DNA of 64,000 nt from JAVVEH01 sp032251435 (GCA_032251435.1 JAVVEH010000002.1:1-64000); one strand, 5' to 3'; numbered from the stretch's first letter, positions 45,033 to 53,802 are shown. Numbers and translations: made by a program. Notes: generated from the letters alone by a model not told the origin.

Positions 45033-46688
45033 ATGATGGTTAACGCGTTAACGAAAAACGGTTTCACCCCGCGCAAAGGGCCTGTTGTTCTGGTCATTAT
45101 GGATGGGGTCGGATATGGAAAATATGAACAAGGCGACGCGGTGGCCAGCTCCTTGACACCCTATTTGGACACCTTTCACGCCACGTGCCCTGTCGTTCCA
45201 TTGAAGGCCCACGGGAAAGCTGTCGGTCTGCCTAGTGACGAGGATATGGGGAACAGTGAAGTCGGCCATAACGCCATCGGCGCTGGCCGGGTGTTCGCCC
45301 AGGGAGCGAAACTGGTCAGCAACGCGATCGCCACCGGCGCGATGTTTGAAGGTGACACCTGGAAAGAGATCACCGCCAACGTCCGGGAAAAGAACAGCGC
45401 CCTGCATTTCATCGGTCTCTTTTCCGATGGCAATGTGCATAGTCATATTGATCATCTTAAAGCCATGCTGGTCAGAGCCGCCAAGGATGAAGGGGTGAAA
45501 AAAGCCCGCCTCCATATCCTTCTCGACGGCCGGGATGTCGGCGAAACCTCCGCTCTGGAATATGTGGATCCCTTTGAAGCCTTCCTGGCCGAGCTGAACA
45601 GCGCTCACGGCGTGGATTTCCGGATCGCCTCCGGCGGCGGGCGGATGAACATCACCATGGACCGTTATGGGGCCGACTGGAGTATGGTTGAGCGCGGGTG
45701 GCTAACCCACGTGAAAGGGAAGGGGCCGCGGTATGCGAGCGCCCGTGACGCCATTACGGACATTCGGCGGCAAACCGGGGCGATCGACCAGGATCTGGGC
45801 CCGTTCGTCATCGCCGAAAACGGTCAGCCCGTTGGCCCAGTGCGGGATGGAGATTCGGTGGTCTTCTTCAACTTCCGCGGTGACCGCGCCCAGGAAATCA
45901 CCGCCGCCTTTGAACAGGATAATTTGCCTCAGTTTGAGCGCGGCGACCGGCCGGATGTCTGCTACGCGGGCATGATGGAATATGACGGCGACCTGCATGT
46001 GCCGAAAAAATACCTGGTGGCGCCGCCGAGCATTGACCGGACGGTCGGCCAGTATTTGTGCGCCAGCGGTGTGCGCTCCATGGCGATTAGCGAAACCCAG
46101 AAGTACGGACATGTCACCTATTTCTATAACGGCAATAATTCCGGCTATATCAATGAAAGCTTGGAAAAATATGTCGAGGTGACATCCGATATCCTGCCTT
46201 TTGAACAGCGCCCGTGGATGAAGGCCGCCGACATCACGGATGCCGTGCTGAAGGCCATCAAAAGTGGTGAATTCGACTTTATCCGTCTGAATTTCGCCAA
46301 CGGCGATATGGTCGGGCATACGGGCGTGTATCAGGCTGTCCAGATCGCGGTGGAAACGGTCGACCTTCAGCTTGGCCGCCTGAAGAAAGCCATTGACGCT
46401 GTCGGCGGTGTCATGGTGATTTCCGCGGACCACGGGAACGCCGATGATATGTACGAGCATGACAAGAAGACCGGGGCGGTGAAAGTGGAGAACGGGGTGA
46501 AGAAGGTTAAGACCGCTCACTCGCTGAATCCCGTGCCCTGCGTGATTTATGATCCGTCCTATCATGGCGAGTACGCCGGCGAATTAAAAAAAGGCCTGGG
46601 AATCAGCAGTCTGGCCGCGACATGTATCGAGTTGCTGGGCTTCACCGCTCCGGAAGATTATGATCCCAGTGTGTTCAATTGGCGGTGA
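45033..46688 (+). CDS. gpmI: 2,3-bisphosphoglycerate-independent phosphoglycerate mutase
   Basis: A 551-residue enzyme from ATG 45033 (or 45036), with AAGGA six bases upstream; a longer frame opening at 44940 overlaps mnmE and is rejected. VLVIMDGVGYG carries the first metal-binding aspartate, Ser75 in GNSEVGHNAIGAGR is the phosphorylated nucleophile, and ISADHGNADDM gives late metal ligands. It interconverts 3- and 2-phosphoglycerate in glycolysis using manganese. It is somewhat longer than the typical 510 residues. Confidence 0.95.
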   Translation: MMVNALTKNGFTPRKGPVVLVIMDGVGYGKYEQGDAVASSLTPYLDTFHATCPVVPLKAHGKAVGLPSDEDMGNSEVGHNAIGAGRVFAQGAKLVSNAIATGAMFEGDTWKEITANVREKNSALHFIGLFSDGNVHSHIDHLKAMLVRAAKDEGVKKARLHILLDGRDVGETSALEYVDPFEAFLAELNSAHGVDFRIASGGGRMNITMDRYGADWSMVERGWLTHVKGKGPRYASARDAITDIRRQTGAIDQDLGPFVIAENGQPVGPVRDGDSVVFFNFRGDRAQEITAAFEQDNLPQFERGDRPDVCYAGMMEYDGDLHVPKKYLVAPPSIDRTVGQYLCASGVRSMAISETQKYGHVTYFYNGNNSGYINESLEKYVEVTSDILPFEQRPWMKAADITDAVLKAIKSGEFDFIRLNFANGDMVGHTGVYQAVQIAVETVDLQLGRLKKAIDAVGGVMVISADHGNADDMYEHDKKTGAVKVENGVKKVKTAHSLNPVPCVIYDPSYHGEYAGELKKGLGISSLAATCIELLGFTAPEDYDPSVFNWR

Positions 46689-46721
46689 ATAGCCGTGTCA
46701 CGATAAAATCCGGGCAGTCAC

Positions 46722-47786
46722 ATGGTGTGTGATCAAGCGGCGATGTTGCCGTCGGCTTGGCTGGAACCCTTACCCTTTGGGGACGGGTTCCTGCCAAGCC
46801 GCGTTTTGCCCGGTCCCCTGGATGGCTTGACCCAAGGGGTTATGGTGGCCTGTTACTCCCGGCTGGGCCTTGTGCCCTGCTGGATAACCCCGTTTATCCG
46901 CGTTTCCAACGCGGCGCCTGGGGGCAACCGCCTGCGCAAGCGGTTGCTTCCCTATTTTGAAACAGGCTTGCCAGTGGTCGCGCAGGTCATGGGGATTCAT
47001 GCGGATGTGCTTGCCGAGACCGCGGCGGGTTGCTGTGAACTGGGGGCCGTCGGCGTGGATTTGAATTGCGGCTGTCCCAGCAACACCGTCATTTCCTCGG
47101 GCGCCGGCGGAGCGAAACTGCGGGATCCCGGCTGGATTCATGACTGCCTGCGCGGACTCCGCCGGGCGTGTCCGGGAAAAGGGATCAGCGTGAAAATCCG
47201 GAGCGGATTCGCGGATCCCGCGGAGCTGGACGACATCGTGCCGGCGGTGGCCGCCGCGGATGTGGACTTTTTCACGCTGCATTTCCGCACGGTTAAGGAA
47301 TCGTATGCTGAGGTGAAACATGGGCGCGGACGCTTATCCCGGGCGAAACAATTGGCCGGGCCTGTGCCCATGATCGCCAGTGGAGATCTTTTTTCCATTC
47401 GCGATGCTGTGAACGCGTGGGAAAGATCCGGGTGTGACGGTGTCGCGCCCGCCCGCGGCCTGCTGAACAATCCCTATTTGCTGAAAGACATCGCCCAGGT
47501 TTGCGCGGGCGGCGCGCCGCCGGAGCGGTCCCCCGCCGATGTGCTGACGGTTTTGGAGATGGAAGCGCGCCTGGCCGCGGAGACGGGGATCACCCGGACC
47601 GGGTTTCTCTTGGAGGCGGCTCGACAAGCGTTCGGCCCGGACAGCGAGGCCTTCCGTTCCCTCGTCCGGGCGGACAATCCTATGGCGTTCGCAGTCACTG
47701 CGAAACGCTTGCGCGGGGAATGGGCCTCCCCACGGACCTGTCAGCCCCCGCCAACCGCCCTTGATTCGGCCAAACGAATCGACTGA
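46722..47786 (+). CDS. dus: tRNA-dihydrouridine synthase
   Basis: A 354-residue FMN-dependent barrel enzyme. LNCGCPSNTV contains the catalytic cysteine (Cys118), KIRSGF and HFRTVKESY are flavin/tRNA contacts, and ASGDLFSIRDAVNAWERSGCDGV, ARGLLNNPYL close the barrel. It reduces uridines in tRNA D-loops. The N-terminal LPGPLDGLTQGVM resembles the DusC subgroup, but subfamily and target position are uncertain. The C-terminal tail is short and proline-rich. Confidence 0.9.
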   Translation: MVCDQAAMLPSAWLEPLPFGDGFLPSRVLPGPLDGLTQGVMVACYSRLGLVPCWITPFIRVSNAAPGGNRLRKRLLPYFETGLPVVAQVMGIHADVLAETAAGCCELGAVGVDLNCGCPSNTVISSGAGGAKLRDPGWIHDCLRGLRRACPGKGISVKIRSGFADPAELDDIVPAVAAADVDFFTLHFRTVKESYAEVKHGRGRLSRAKQLAGPVPMIASGDLFSIRDAVNAWERSGCDGVAPARGLLNNPYLLKDIAQVCAGGAPPERSPADVLTVLEMEARLAAETGITRTGFLLEAARQAFGPDSEAFRSLVRADNPMAFAVTAKRLRGEWASPRTCQPPPTALDSAKRID

Positions 47787-47863
47787 TCCGGCACCGCCGA
47801 CTGAGGCGGCTGTCTGGCGGCCTGTCCGCCCGCCGACGGCCCGGCGGCGCCCCATAAGCGGGA

Positions 47864-48220
47864 TCACAGGAGCTGATCCAGGTCGGCGAACGGGTTCCCC
47901 AGCCCTTTCATTTTGTCAGCTTTGTCGTCACGGTTCACGCCGACGTGATCGGCATGACGGATTTTGTCGTGCTCATGGTCATGGCAATAGATGCAGAGAA
48001 GTTCCCAGTTGCTGCCGTCCGGGGGATTATTGTCGTGGTCGTGATCTTTATGGTGGACGGTGAGTTCTTTGAGGCGCTTGCCGGCGAATTCCCGGCCGCA
48101 TCCTCCGCAAACATGGGGAAAAAGTTTCAGCGCCTGTTCCCGGTAACCGCGTCGCCGTTCCTCCACAGCCTTCCGGTTGCGGCGGAGAATCTCTTCTTGT
48201 TGAGCGTGATCAATGGTCAT
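47864..48220 (-). CDS. YajD-like HNH nuclease
   Basis: A 118-residue protein. The cysteine pair CGGCG, then LTVHHKDHDHDNNPPDGSNW and LLCIYCHDHEHDK form the HNH core with its zinc-binding cysteines, matching YajD-family HNH nucleases. DNA or RNA cleavage is expected; the biological role is unknown. It is the only minus-strand gene in a long plus-strand block, convergent with dus and divergent from metK. Confidence 0.88.
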   Translation of the reverse strand: MTIDHAQQEEILRRNRKAVEERRRGYREQALKLFPHVCGGCGREFAGKRLKELTVHHKDHDHDNNPPDGSNWELLCIYCHDHEHDKIRHADHVGVNRDDKADKMKGLGNPFADLDQLL

Positions 48221-48531
48221 TGGGAGCCTGTGAGCCTCTTGTAAAACTCTTTGAGCTTGCGAGGCAGTTATCTGTTAAAAGATTTTGGGCAAACAACTGA
48301 TAAACGATTAACCGGAACTTAAAAAACCAAAGGGTTTTACACGTTCCTCCTGTATTCTAAACACAAGGTCGGCCGGAAATATAATAACCAACGATGCGGT
48401 TGCAATAAAATGTCCCAAACACACGAAAAAAAGAATTGAAAAAGCTCGTTTTTTTATTATATTCCCATATTCGCATAAGTGAACATGTGTTCTTTTTTTA
48501 ATAGTGGCCATTAAACGTAGGGAATCACCCC
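48221..48531 (+). promoter_or_regulatory. Upstream region of the SAM-cycle genes
   Basis: A 311-bp AT-rich spacer without a gene. TTGAAA (48436-48441) and TATATT (48458-48463), spaced 16 bases, are a plausible promoter. In the leader, GAAC-ATGT-GTTC (48481-48492) followed by a run of seven T residues is a weak hairpin with a U-tract, a possible attenuator. AGGGA lies about nine bases before the GTG start of metK. I looked for a SAM-responsive riboswitch and could not recognise one. Confidence 0.4.
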
Positions 48532-49731
48532 GTGAGTAAAATCAATCAGCGACATATTTACACGTCCGAGTCTGTTTCTGAAGGACATCCGGATAAGGTC
48601 TGCGATCAAATTTCCGATAGTGTTCTGGACGCCTGTTTGAAACAGGATCCCCAAAGTCGTGTGGCCTGCGAGACATTGGCCACGACGGATTTGATTGTGT
48701 TGTCCGGTGAAATCACCACCAGCGCCAAAGTGAACTGGGAAGAGGTCGCTCGTCAGGCCGCCCGGAAGATTGGCTACGACCGGCCGGATATTGGTTTCGA
48801 CGCCAACAGTTGCAAAGTCATGGTCTGCCTGCATCCCCAGTCGCATGACATCGCCCAAGGGGTGAATGAGGGCGAGGGCCTTCATCTTGAGCAGGGGGCC
48901 GGTGACCAGGGTATGATGTTTGGTTACGCCAGTGACGAGACGGAGGCGTTGATGCCGGCGCCGGTTCACTATTCCCATTTGATTTTACAGCGCTTCGCCG
49001 AGTTGCGCAGAGAAGCCGGGTCGGACGCCGCCAACTACCTGCGCCCGGATTCGAAAAGCCAGGTGTCCTTTTTATATGACGATGGGCAGCCGGTCCGAGT
49101 TGAAACAGTGGTTGTCTCTCACCAGCATGACGAGGCCATGCCCATTGAATGGCTGCGGTCCACCACTCAGCAGGTGGTTCATGAGGTGATTCCGGCTGAA
49201 TTTCTTCACAATGACATTGATTTCCATGTCAATCCAACGGGCCGGTTTGTGATTGGCGGCCCTCACGGTGACACCGGATTGACCGGCCGGAAAATCATTG
49301 TCGACACCTATGGCGGGGTCGGCTGTCATGGCGGCGGGGCTTTCTCGGGAAAAGATCCGTCCAAGGTTGACCGTTCCGCGGCCTATAAATGCCGGTATGT
49401 GGCCAAAAACGTGGTGGCGGCCGGCCTGGCGAAGAAATGTGAAATCCAAGTCTCCTACGCGATCGGTGTGCCGCGTCCGCTTAGTATCAACGTGGCGACA
49501 TTCGGCACGGGCGTGGTTGGCGACGAGGAGCTGCAACATATTCTGGAACACAGCGGTATCTTTGATTTTCGGCCCGTGGCCTTGATTGAGAATCTCGGCT
49601 TGAAGACACCGTCGTTTGATCAGGGGTGGTGCTATTGTGACACCGCCGCTTATGGTCACTTTGGCCGGGATATCTTCCCCTGGGAAGCGGTTGATAAGGT
49701 GGATATTTTAAAAGCCGAAGCGAAATTGTGA
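48532..49731 (+). CDS. metK: S-adenosylmethionine synthetase
   Basis: A 399-residue enzyme starting at GTG 48532. GHPDKVCDQISDSVLDA at the N-terminus, GAGDQGMMFGYA and the glycine-rich loop GGGAFSGKDPSKVDRSAAY are the MetK signatures for ATP and methionine binding. It makes SAM from methionine and ATP. It leads a three-gene set that also encodes the enzymes removing the SAM by-products adenosylhomocysteine and adenosine. Confidence 0.97.
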   Translation: MSKINQRHIYTSESVSEGHPDKVCDQISDSVLDACLKQDPQSRVACETLATTDLIVLSGEITTSAKVNWEEVARQAARKIGYDRPDIGFDANSCKVMVCLHPQSHDIAQGVNEGEGLHLEQGAGDQGMMFGYASDETEALMPAPVHYSHLILQRFAELRREAGSDAANYLRPDSKSQVSFLYDDGQPVRVETVVVSHQHDEAMPIEWLRSTTQQVVHEVIPAEFLHNDIDFHVNPTGRFVIGGPHGDTGLTGRKIIVDTYGGVGCHGGGAFSGKDPSKVDRSAAYKCRYVAKNVVAAGLAKKCEIQVSYAIGVPRPLSINVATFGTGVVGDEELQHILEHSGIFDFRPVALIENLGLKTPSFDQGWCYCDTAAYGHFGRDIFPWEAVDKVDILKAEAKL

Positions 49732-49811
49732 TAAGTGATCATCCCTTGTTGTGACCGCGCGCGGATCGAGCCGCGGTGTCCGCGGGGTTTGTGTTTTACG
49801 GAGAATGATAT

Positions 49812-50792
49812 ATGCCTGGAAAAGTGATAGGAGTGGGATCAGCCTTAGTTGATCAACTGGCCTATGTCCCCGAAGTGTTTCTGTCCACAGTGGCTGGAGC
49901 GAAAGGTGGGATGGAGCTGGTTGATCATTCTCTGATGCGGTCCATTATCAGCCGGTTGCCGGACTTCCCCGCGCTGGCGCCGGGGGGCAGCGCCGCCAAC
50001 ACCGCGGTGGGTGTGGCCCGTTTGGGAGCCCCGGCCGGTCTGCTGGCGAAAGTGGGCCGGGATGAGGATGGTGAGTATTATATCTCGGCCGCCCGCGCCG
50101 CCGGCGTGTGCCCTAAGGCGTTTAAACGGTGTGACGTTGAGCCGACCGGAAAATGCCTGTCGTTGATCACGCCGGATTCGGAACGGACCATGCGCACCTT
50201 TCTGGGCGCCGCCGGCACCTTGCTGCCGGTGGACGTGACGACCGCTGATTTCGCCGGCTATGACGTGGTTCATATCGAAGGGTATTTACTGTTTAATCCG
50301 GAATTAATTAAATGGGTGCTCGTCCGCGCCCGGGAAGCGGGAGCGAAGATCAGTTTGGATTTGGCTTCACCTGAAGTTGTCCGCGCGGGCGGCCAGGAGC
50401 TGCGCGCCCTGGTCCGGGAGTATGTGGACTATCTGTTCGCGAATGAGGAGGAGGCCCGGGAATATACGGGAACAGCGGACGAGGAGGCGGGATTGCGGGC
50501 GCTGGCGGACGATGTTGACTTGGCGGCGCTCAAAGTCGGACCGCGGGGCGCTTGGGTGTCCCACAGAGGAAAAACCGCCCGGATTCAAGCGGAGACTGTC
50601 CAGGCGGTTGACACCACCGGCGCGGGAGATTCCTGGGCCGCCGGCTTCCTTTACGGTTTGGGAGAAGGAATGGACATTGACCAGGCGGGCCATGCGGGAG
50701 CGATGGTCAGCGCTGAAGTGGTTCAGGTGACCGGCGCGGCGTTGCCGGATCAGACGTGGAAAAACCTGAAAGAGGCGATCGATACATTGTGA
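49812..50792 (+). CDS. PfkB-family kinase, probably adenosine kinase
   Basis: A 326-residue ribokinase-fold protein. LAPGGSAANTAVGVARLG is the N-terminal PfkB signature and VDTTGAGDSWAAGFLYGL the C-terminal one with the catalytic aspartate. DQLAYVPE and LVDHSLM fit the adenosine-kinase subgroup. Its place between metK and ahcY makes adenosine the natural substrate: AhcY releases adenosine, which must be phosphorylated to AMP to pull the reaction forward. Ribokinase or fructokinase activity is the alternative but less likely from context. Confidence 0.85.
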   Translation: MPGKVIGVGSALVDQLAYVPEVFLSTVAGAKGGMELVDHSLMRSIISRLPDFPALAPGGSAANTAVGVARLGAPAGLLAKVGRDEDGEYYISAARAAGVCPKAFKRCDVEPTGKCLSLITPDSERTMRTFLGAAGTLLPVDVTTADFAGYDVVHIEGYLLFNPELIKWVLVRAREAGAKISLDLASPEVVRAGGQELRALVREYVDYLFANEEEAREYTGTADEEAGLRALADDVDLAALKVGPRGAWVSHRGKTARIQAETVQAVDTTGAGDSWAAGFLYGLGEGMDIDQAGHAGAMVSAEVVQVTGAALPDQTWKNLKEAIDTL

Positions 50793-50805
50793 ACGTGGAC
50801 TGTGG

Positions 50806-50845
50806 AACTTATAACTCAGAACTCAGAACTTAAAACTTAGAATCC
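50806..50845. repeat. Short tandem repeat between the kinase gene and ahcY
   Basis: Variants of AACTTAT/AACTCAG/AACTTAA recur about five times with a 7-8 base period, 15-50 bases before the ahcY start. The type resembles other microsatellite-like arrays in the window. No function is evident. Confidence 0.6.
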
Positions 50846-50858
50846 TAAAGGTTTACTC

Positions 50859-52283
50859 ATGCCTATTGTTAAAACAGACAACTACTGGATCGCCGATCCG
50901 TCTTTGGCCGCTTTTGGTCGTAAAGAAATTGACATCGCCGAACATGAAATGCCGGGGCTGATGGCCACCCGGGCCAAATACGGCCCGGAAAAGCCGTTGG
51001 CGAATGTGCGGATCATGGGATCTCTGCATATGACGATCCAGACCGCGGTGCTGATTGAGACGCTGGTCGAACTGGGCGCCGATGTGCGCTGGGCGTCGTG
51101 CAATATTTTCTCCACCCAGAATCACGCGGCGGCGGCGATCGCCGCCACCGGGGTGCCGGTCTTCGCCTGGAAAGGGGAAACATTGGCGGACTATTGGGCT
51201 TGCACCTATCAAGCGTTGACCTGGCCGGATGGCGGCGGCCCCCATCAAATTGTCGATGACGGCGGCGACGCCACGCTGTTGATCCACCGGGGAAAAGCGG
51301 CGGAGGAGAATCCATCAATTCTGGACGAGCCGACGGACAATGCGGAACTCCAGGCGATCAACGCGTTGCTGAAAAAGGTTTTGGCCGAAAATAACCGGCA
51401 CTGGACCGCCGTGGCCGCGGGGGTGAAGGGCGTTTCGGAGGAGACCACCACGGGCGTGCACAGATTGGTCCAGATGCGGGACAATGGTGAGCTTCTGTTC
51501 CAAGCGGTCAACGTCAATGATTCCGTCACCAAAAGCAAGTTTGACAATACCTATGGGTGCCGGCATTCACTGACGGATGGCGTGAAACGGGCGATGGATG
51601 TCATGCTCAGTGGCAAAACGGCCATGGTCTGCGGGTACGGGGATGTCGGCAAGGGGTGCGCCGAAGCCCTCCGCAATGAGCGCGCCCGGGTTCTGGTCAG
51701 TGAAGTGGATCCCATTTGCGCGTTGCAGGCGTGCATGGCCGGCTTTAAGGTCTGCACGGTGGAAGACGCGCTGGCGAGCGCCGACCTGTTTGTCACCACC
51801 ACCGGGAATAAAGACATCATCACCGCTGACCACATGGCGAAGATGAAAGATCAGGCCATTGTCTGCAATATCGGGCATTTTGACAATGAGATCCAAGTCG
51901 CGGCTCTGGAAAAAATGGCCGGCGTTGAAAAAATGGAAATCAAAGGCAGTGAATGCCCGGTGCACCGCTATTCCTTTCCGGATGGACACTGCATCTACAT
52001 GCTGGCCGAGGGGCGTCTGGTGAATCTGGGCTGCGCGACGGGCCATCCCAGTTTTGTGATGAGCAATTCCTTCACCAACCAGACGCTGGCGCAGATTGAC
52101 ATCGCCCGAAATCCTGAACGGGACATTGATGTTTTCCGCTTGTCCAAGAAACTGGATGAGGAAGTGGCGATGCTGCATCTGGAAAAACTGGGCGCTAAGT
52201 TGACGAAACTGACTCAGGAACAGGCCGATTACATCGGTGTGCCCGTGGAAGGGCCCTATAAGCCGGAGCATTACCGGTACTGA
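50859..52283 (+). CDS. ahcY: S-adenosylhomocysteine hydrolase
   Basis: A 474-residue enzyme. NAD-binding loop CGYGDVGKGCA, substrate-region sequences WASCNIFSTQNHAAAAIA and TGNKDIITADHM, and the C-terminal EGPYKPEHYRY are all diagnostic. It reversibly splits adenosylhomocysteine into homocysteine and adenosine, relieving inhibition of methyltransferases. It completes a SAM cycle with metK and the kinase. Length agrees with the bacterial form of about 470 residues. Confidence 0.97.
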   Translation: MPIVKTDNYWIADPSLAAFGRKEIDIAEHEMPGLMATRAKYGPEKPLANVRIMGSLHMTIQTAVLIETLVELGADVRWASCNIFSTQNHAAAAIAATGVPVFAWKGETLADYWACTYQALTWPDGGGPHQIVDDGGDATLLIHRGKAAEENPSILDEPTDNAELQAINALLKKVLAENNRHWTAVAAGVKGVSEETTTGVHRLVQMRDNGELLFQAVNVNDSVTKSKFDNTYGCRHSLTDGVKRAMDVMLSGKTAMVCGYGDVGKGCAEALRNERARVLVSEVDPICALQACMAGFKVCTVEDALASADLFVTTTGNKDIITADHMAKMKDQAIVCNIGHFDNEIQVAALEKMAGVEKMEIKGSECPVHRYSFPDGHCIYMLAEGRLVNLGCATGHPSFVMSNSFTNQTLAQIDIARNPERDIDVFRLSKKLDEEVAMLHLEKLGAKLTKLTQEQADYIGVPVEGPYKPEHYRY

Positions 52284-52286
52284 TGC

Positions 52287-52327
52287 CTGGGGCTAGGGGC
52301 TAGGGGCTAGGGGCTAGGGGCTAGGGC
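52287..52327. repeat. GGGGCTAG tandem repeat
   Basis: Five copies of an 8-bp unit (GGGGCTAG) lie four bases after the ahcY stop and run directly into the first 9-bp-unit palindrome. On either strand the array is strongly G/C skewed. Confidence 0.8.
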
Positions 52328-52329
52328 GG

Positions 52330-52428
52330 TCGAAGGAATCGACTGAATCGAGCGAATCGATGGAATCGATGGAATCGGCCGGATCGGTTCTTTCGATTCC
52401 ATCGATTCTATCGATTCCCTCGAAAAAA
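52330..52428. repeat. 9-bp-unit palindromic repeat, copy A
   Basis: Left arm of GAATCGANN units (about five), a centre containing GGATCGGTTCT, and a right arm of NNTCGATTC units, ending in CGAAAAAA. The arms can pair into one long imperfect hairpin. It separates ahcY from the retroelement genes. Confidence 0.8.
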
Positions 52429-52447
52429 CACCCATCCCGGAGCCGTC

Positions 52448-52543
52448 ATGAGATACCGCATGTTCACCTATTCGATCGGCGACGACGGCGAGCTGGCCGA
52501 GCTGAACGGCAGGGAAGCGCCCGGGAAGGAGACTTTGCTGTGA
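52448..52543 (+). CDS. 31-residue ORF coupled to the reverse transcriptase, possible accessory-gene remnant
   Basis: ATG 52448 opens a 31-residue frame (MRYRMFTYSIGDDGELAELN, then REAPGKETLL) whose TGA overlaps the GTG start of the reverse transcriptase (GTGA). From memory, the opening resembles the N-terminus of the HRDC-domain accessory proteins found beside some DGR reverse transcriptases. If so, an internal deletion has removed nearly the whole gene. It may now serve only to couple translation. The homology is unverified and the call is tentative. Confidence 0.35.
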   Translation: MRYRMFTYSIGDDGELAELNGREAPGKETLL

Positions 52544-53474
52544 AGTCGTTCGGTGGCATTTGGGATCGGCTGTTGCGCATGGAGACCTTTCTCGAGGCCT
52601 TCCATTTGGCCGCCAAAGGGAAGGGCGCCATTGCCGAAGTGGTCGAGTTCCGGCGGGATTTGCACGCCAATCTCCGGCGGGTCATCGATGCCATCGGGGC
52701 GGGGGAGTACCGCTTCGGCCCCTACCGCAGCTTCATGGTTTACGATCCCAAACCCCGTTTGATCCAGGTGGCTTCTTTCGAGCAGCGGGTGATTCACCAA
52801 GCCATCATCCAGGCCTGCGGCCCGGTGTTCGAGCGCACGCTCATTCACGACTCCTACGCCTGTCGTAAGGGCAAAGGGCAGCACCGGGCGGTGCTGCGGG
52901 CGCGACACTTCACACGCCGCGGCCCGTGGTACCTGAAGATGGATATCCGGAAATTCTACGACAGCGCGTCGCACGATGTGCTGCTGAGGCTGGTGGCGAA
53001 GCGCTTCCGGGAGCGGGCGCTGAACGACTTGTTCGCCCGCCTCGTCGAAAGCTACCAGACCGCGCCCGGCCGCGGCCTGCCCATCGGCAACCTCACCAGC
53101 CAGTACTTCGGCAACTTCCTGCTCGATGGCTTCGACCACTGGATCACCGAGGAGAAGCGGGCGCCCGGATACATCCGCTACATGGACGACATGCTGGTCT
53201 TCGGCACATCCGCGGCGGTGCTCCGAGGTCTGCGCGATGCCGCGAACGCTCCAGGGATGACTGCCTGTCCGGCATCCGTCTACAGGCGAAGTCCGCCCAG
53301 CGCTACAGCCGCAAACTCAAGACACTCAAACGCCTGTTCCGCGCCGGGCGACTGGCCGAAAACGACTTGCAGGCCCGGTCGCGGTCGCTGACGGCGGCTA
53401 CACTGATGGCGAAAGCCGGCCATTTCCGGCAATGCGTGGAACAACGGCAGCAACAACTCGCGGGGTATGCATAG
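52540..53474 (+). CDS. Diversity-generating retroelement reverse transcriptase, frameshifted near the 3' end
   Basis: The frame from GTG 52540 encodes a reverse transcriptase with DGR hallmarks: PKPRLIQVASFEQRVIHQAI (motifs 1-2), KMDIRKFYDSASHD with the catalytic Asp135, GLPIGNLTSQYFGNF at about 180-194 (the IGxxxSQ motif that distinguishes DGR enzymes from other RTs), and YMDD at 214-217. It would copy template-repeat RNA with errors at adenines. After GLRDAANA the frame is lost. The true continuation (DDCLSGIRLQAKSAQRYSRK...QQQLAGYA) is one frame over, so a single base appears missing near 53251. Read uncorrected, the protein stops at 53391 (283 residues); corrected, it is about 311 residues, a normal length. 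Catalytic motifs precede the lesion, but the thumb region is lost. Sequencing error, programmed shift and true inactivation cannot be told apart here. Confidence 0.88.
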
Positions 53475-53610
53475 GGCCTCCAACCGCGTGAACCGCGGCG
53501 GCAGCTGGAACAACGACACCGGGAACTGCCGGTCGGCGAACCGCGACAGGAACACGCCGACCAACACGAACAACAACCTCGGCTTCCGCGTCTGCCTGGC
53601 CCGCAATGCG
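53425..53610 (+). repeat. Candidate DGR template repeat (TR)
   Basis: Read in frame 1 the segment spells the C-terminal half of a formylglycine-generating-enzyme/C-type-lectin-like variable domain: NRVNRGGSWNNDTGNCRSAN, then RDRNTPTNTNNNLGFRVCLA. Fifteen of the 46 codons between 53440 and 53577 are AAC and none in that interval is AAT, as expected of a template whose adenines are mutagenised on transfer. There is no host gene: a TGA at 53404 closes the frame upstream, and no start with a ribosome-binding site exists. It begins inside the last 50 bases of the RT gene and lies directly downstream, a standard TR position. Borders are approximate because no variable repeat is present in the window for alignment. 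Confidence 0.8.
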
Positions 53611-53802
53611 ACTATGGCGACACGCTGTAATCGGACAACGCATGCTCCCGTCCCCGAGCTTGTCGCGGGGCGAAGACCCGCCTTCGCCAGGCTTCGGGGT
53701 GGCAGGCACTTTTGCCCGGCCGGGGCTGGTACCCCGAGCATCGGCAAGGGGGAACGCCCCGGCGGGCATTTTCCCGCGGGCGCATCGCGCCCGGAGAGTA
53801 GT
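53611..53802. other. GC-rich spacer with inverted repeats after the template repeat
   Basis: No gene is visible. Short inverted repeats such as CCCCGAGC/TTGTCGCGGGG (about 53654-53674), CGCCTTCG...GGCTTCGGGG (53689-53710), and GCCCCGGCGGGC with CCCGCGGGCGC (53755-53785) could fold. It may be part of the retroelement RNA, but this is speculation. Confidence 0.35.

Noticed and set aside
48221..48531. SAM riboswitch upstream of metK
   Set aside because: I could not identify conserved cores or the helix arrangement of known SAM riboswitch classes; only a small hairpin with a T-run is visible. A covariance-model search would be decisive.
52326..52540. RT start at ATG 52360
   Set aside because: The first 60 codons would translate palindromic repeat A into Ser/Ile/Pro repeats; the conserved RT sequence begins at GTG 52540, coupled to the upstream small ORF.
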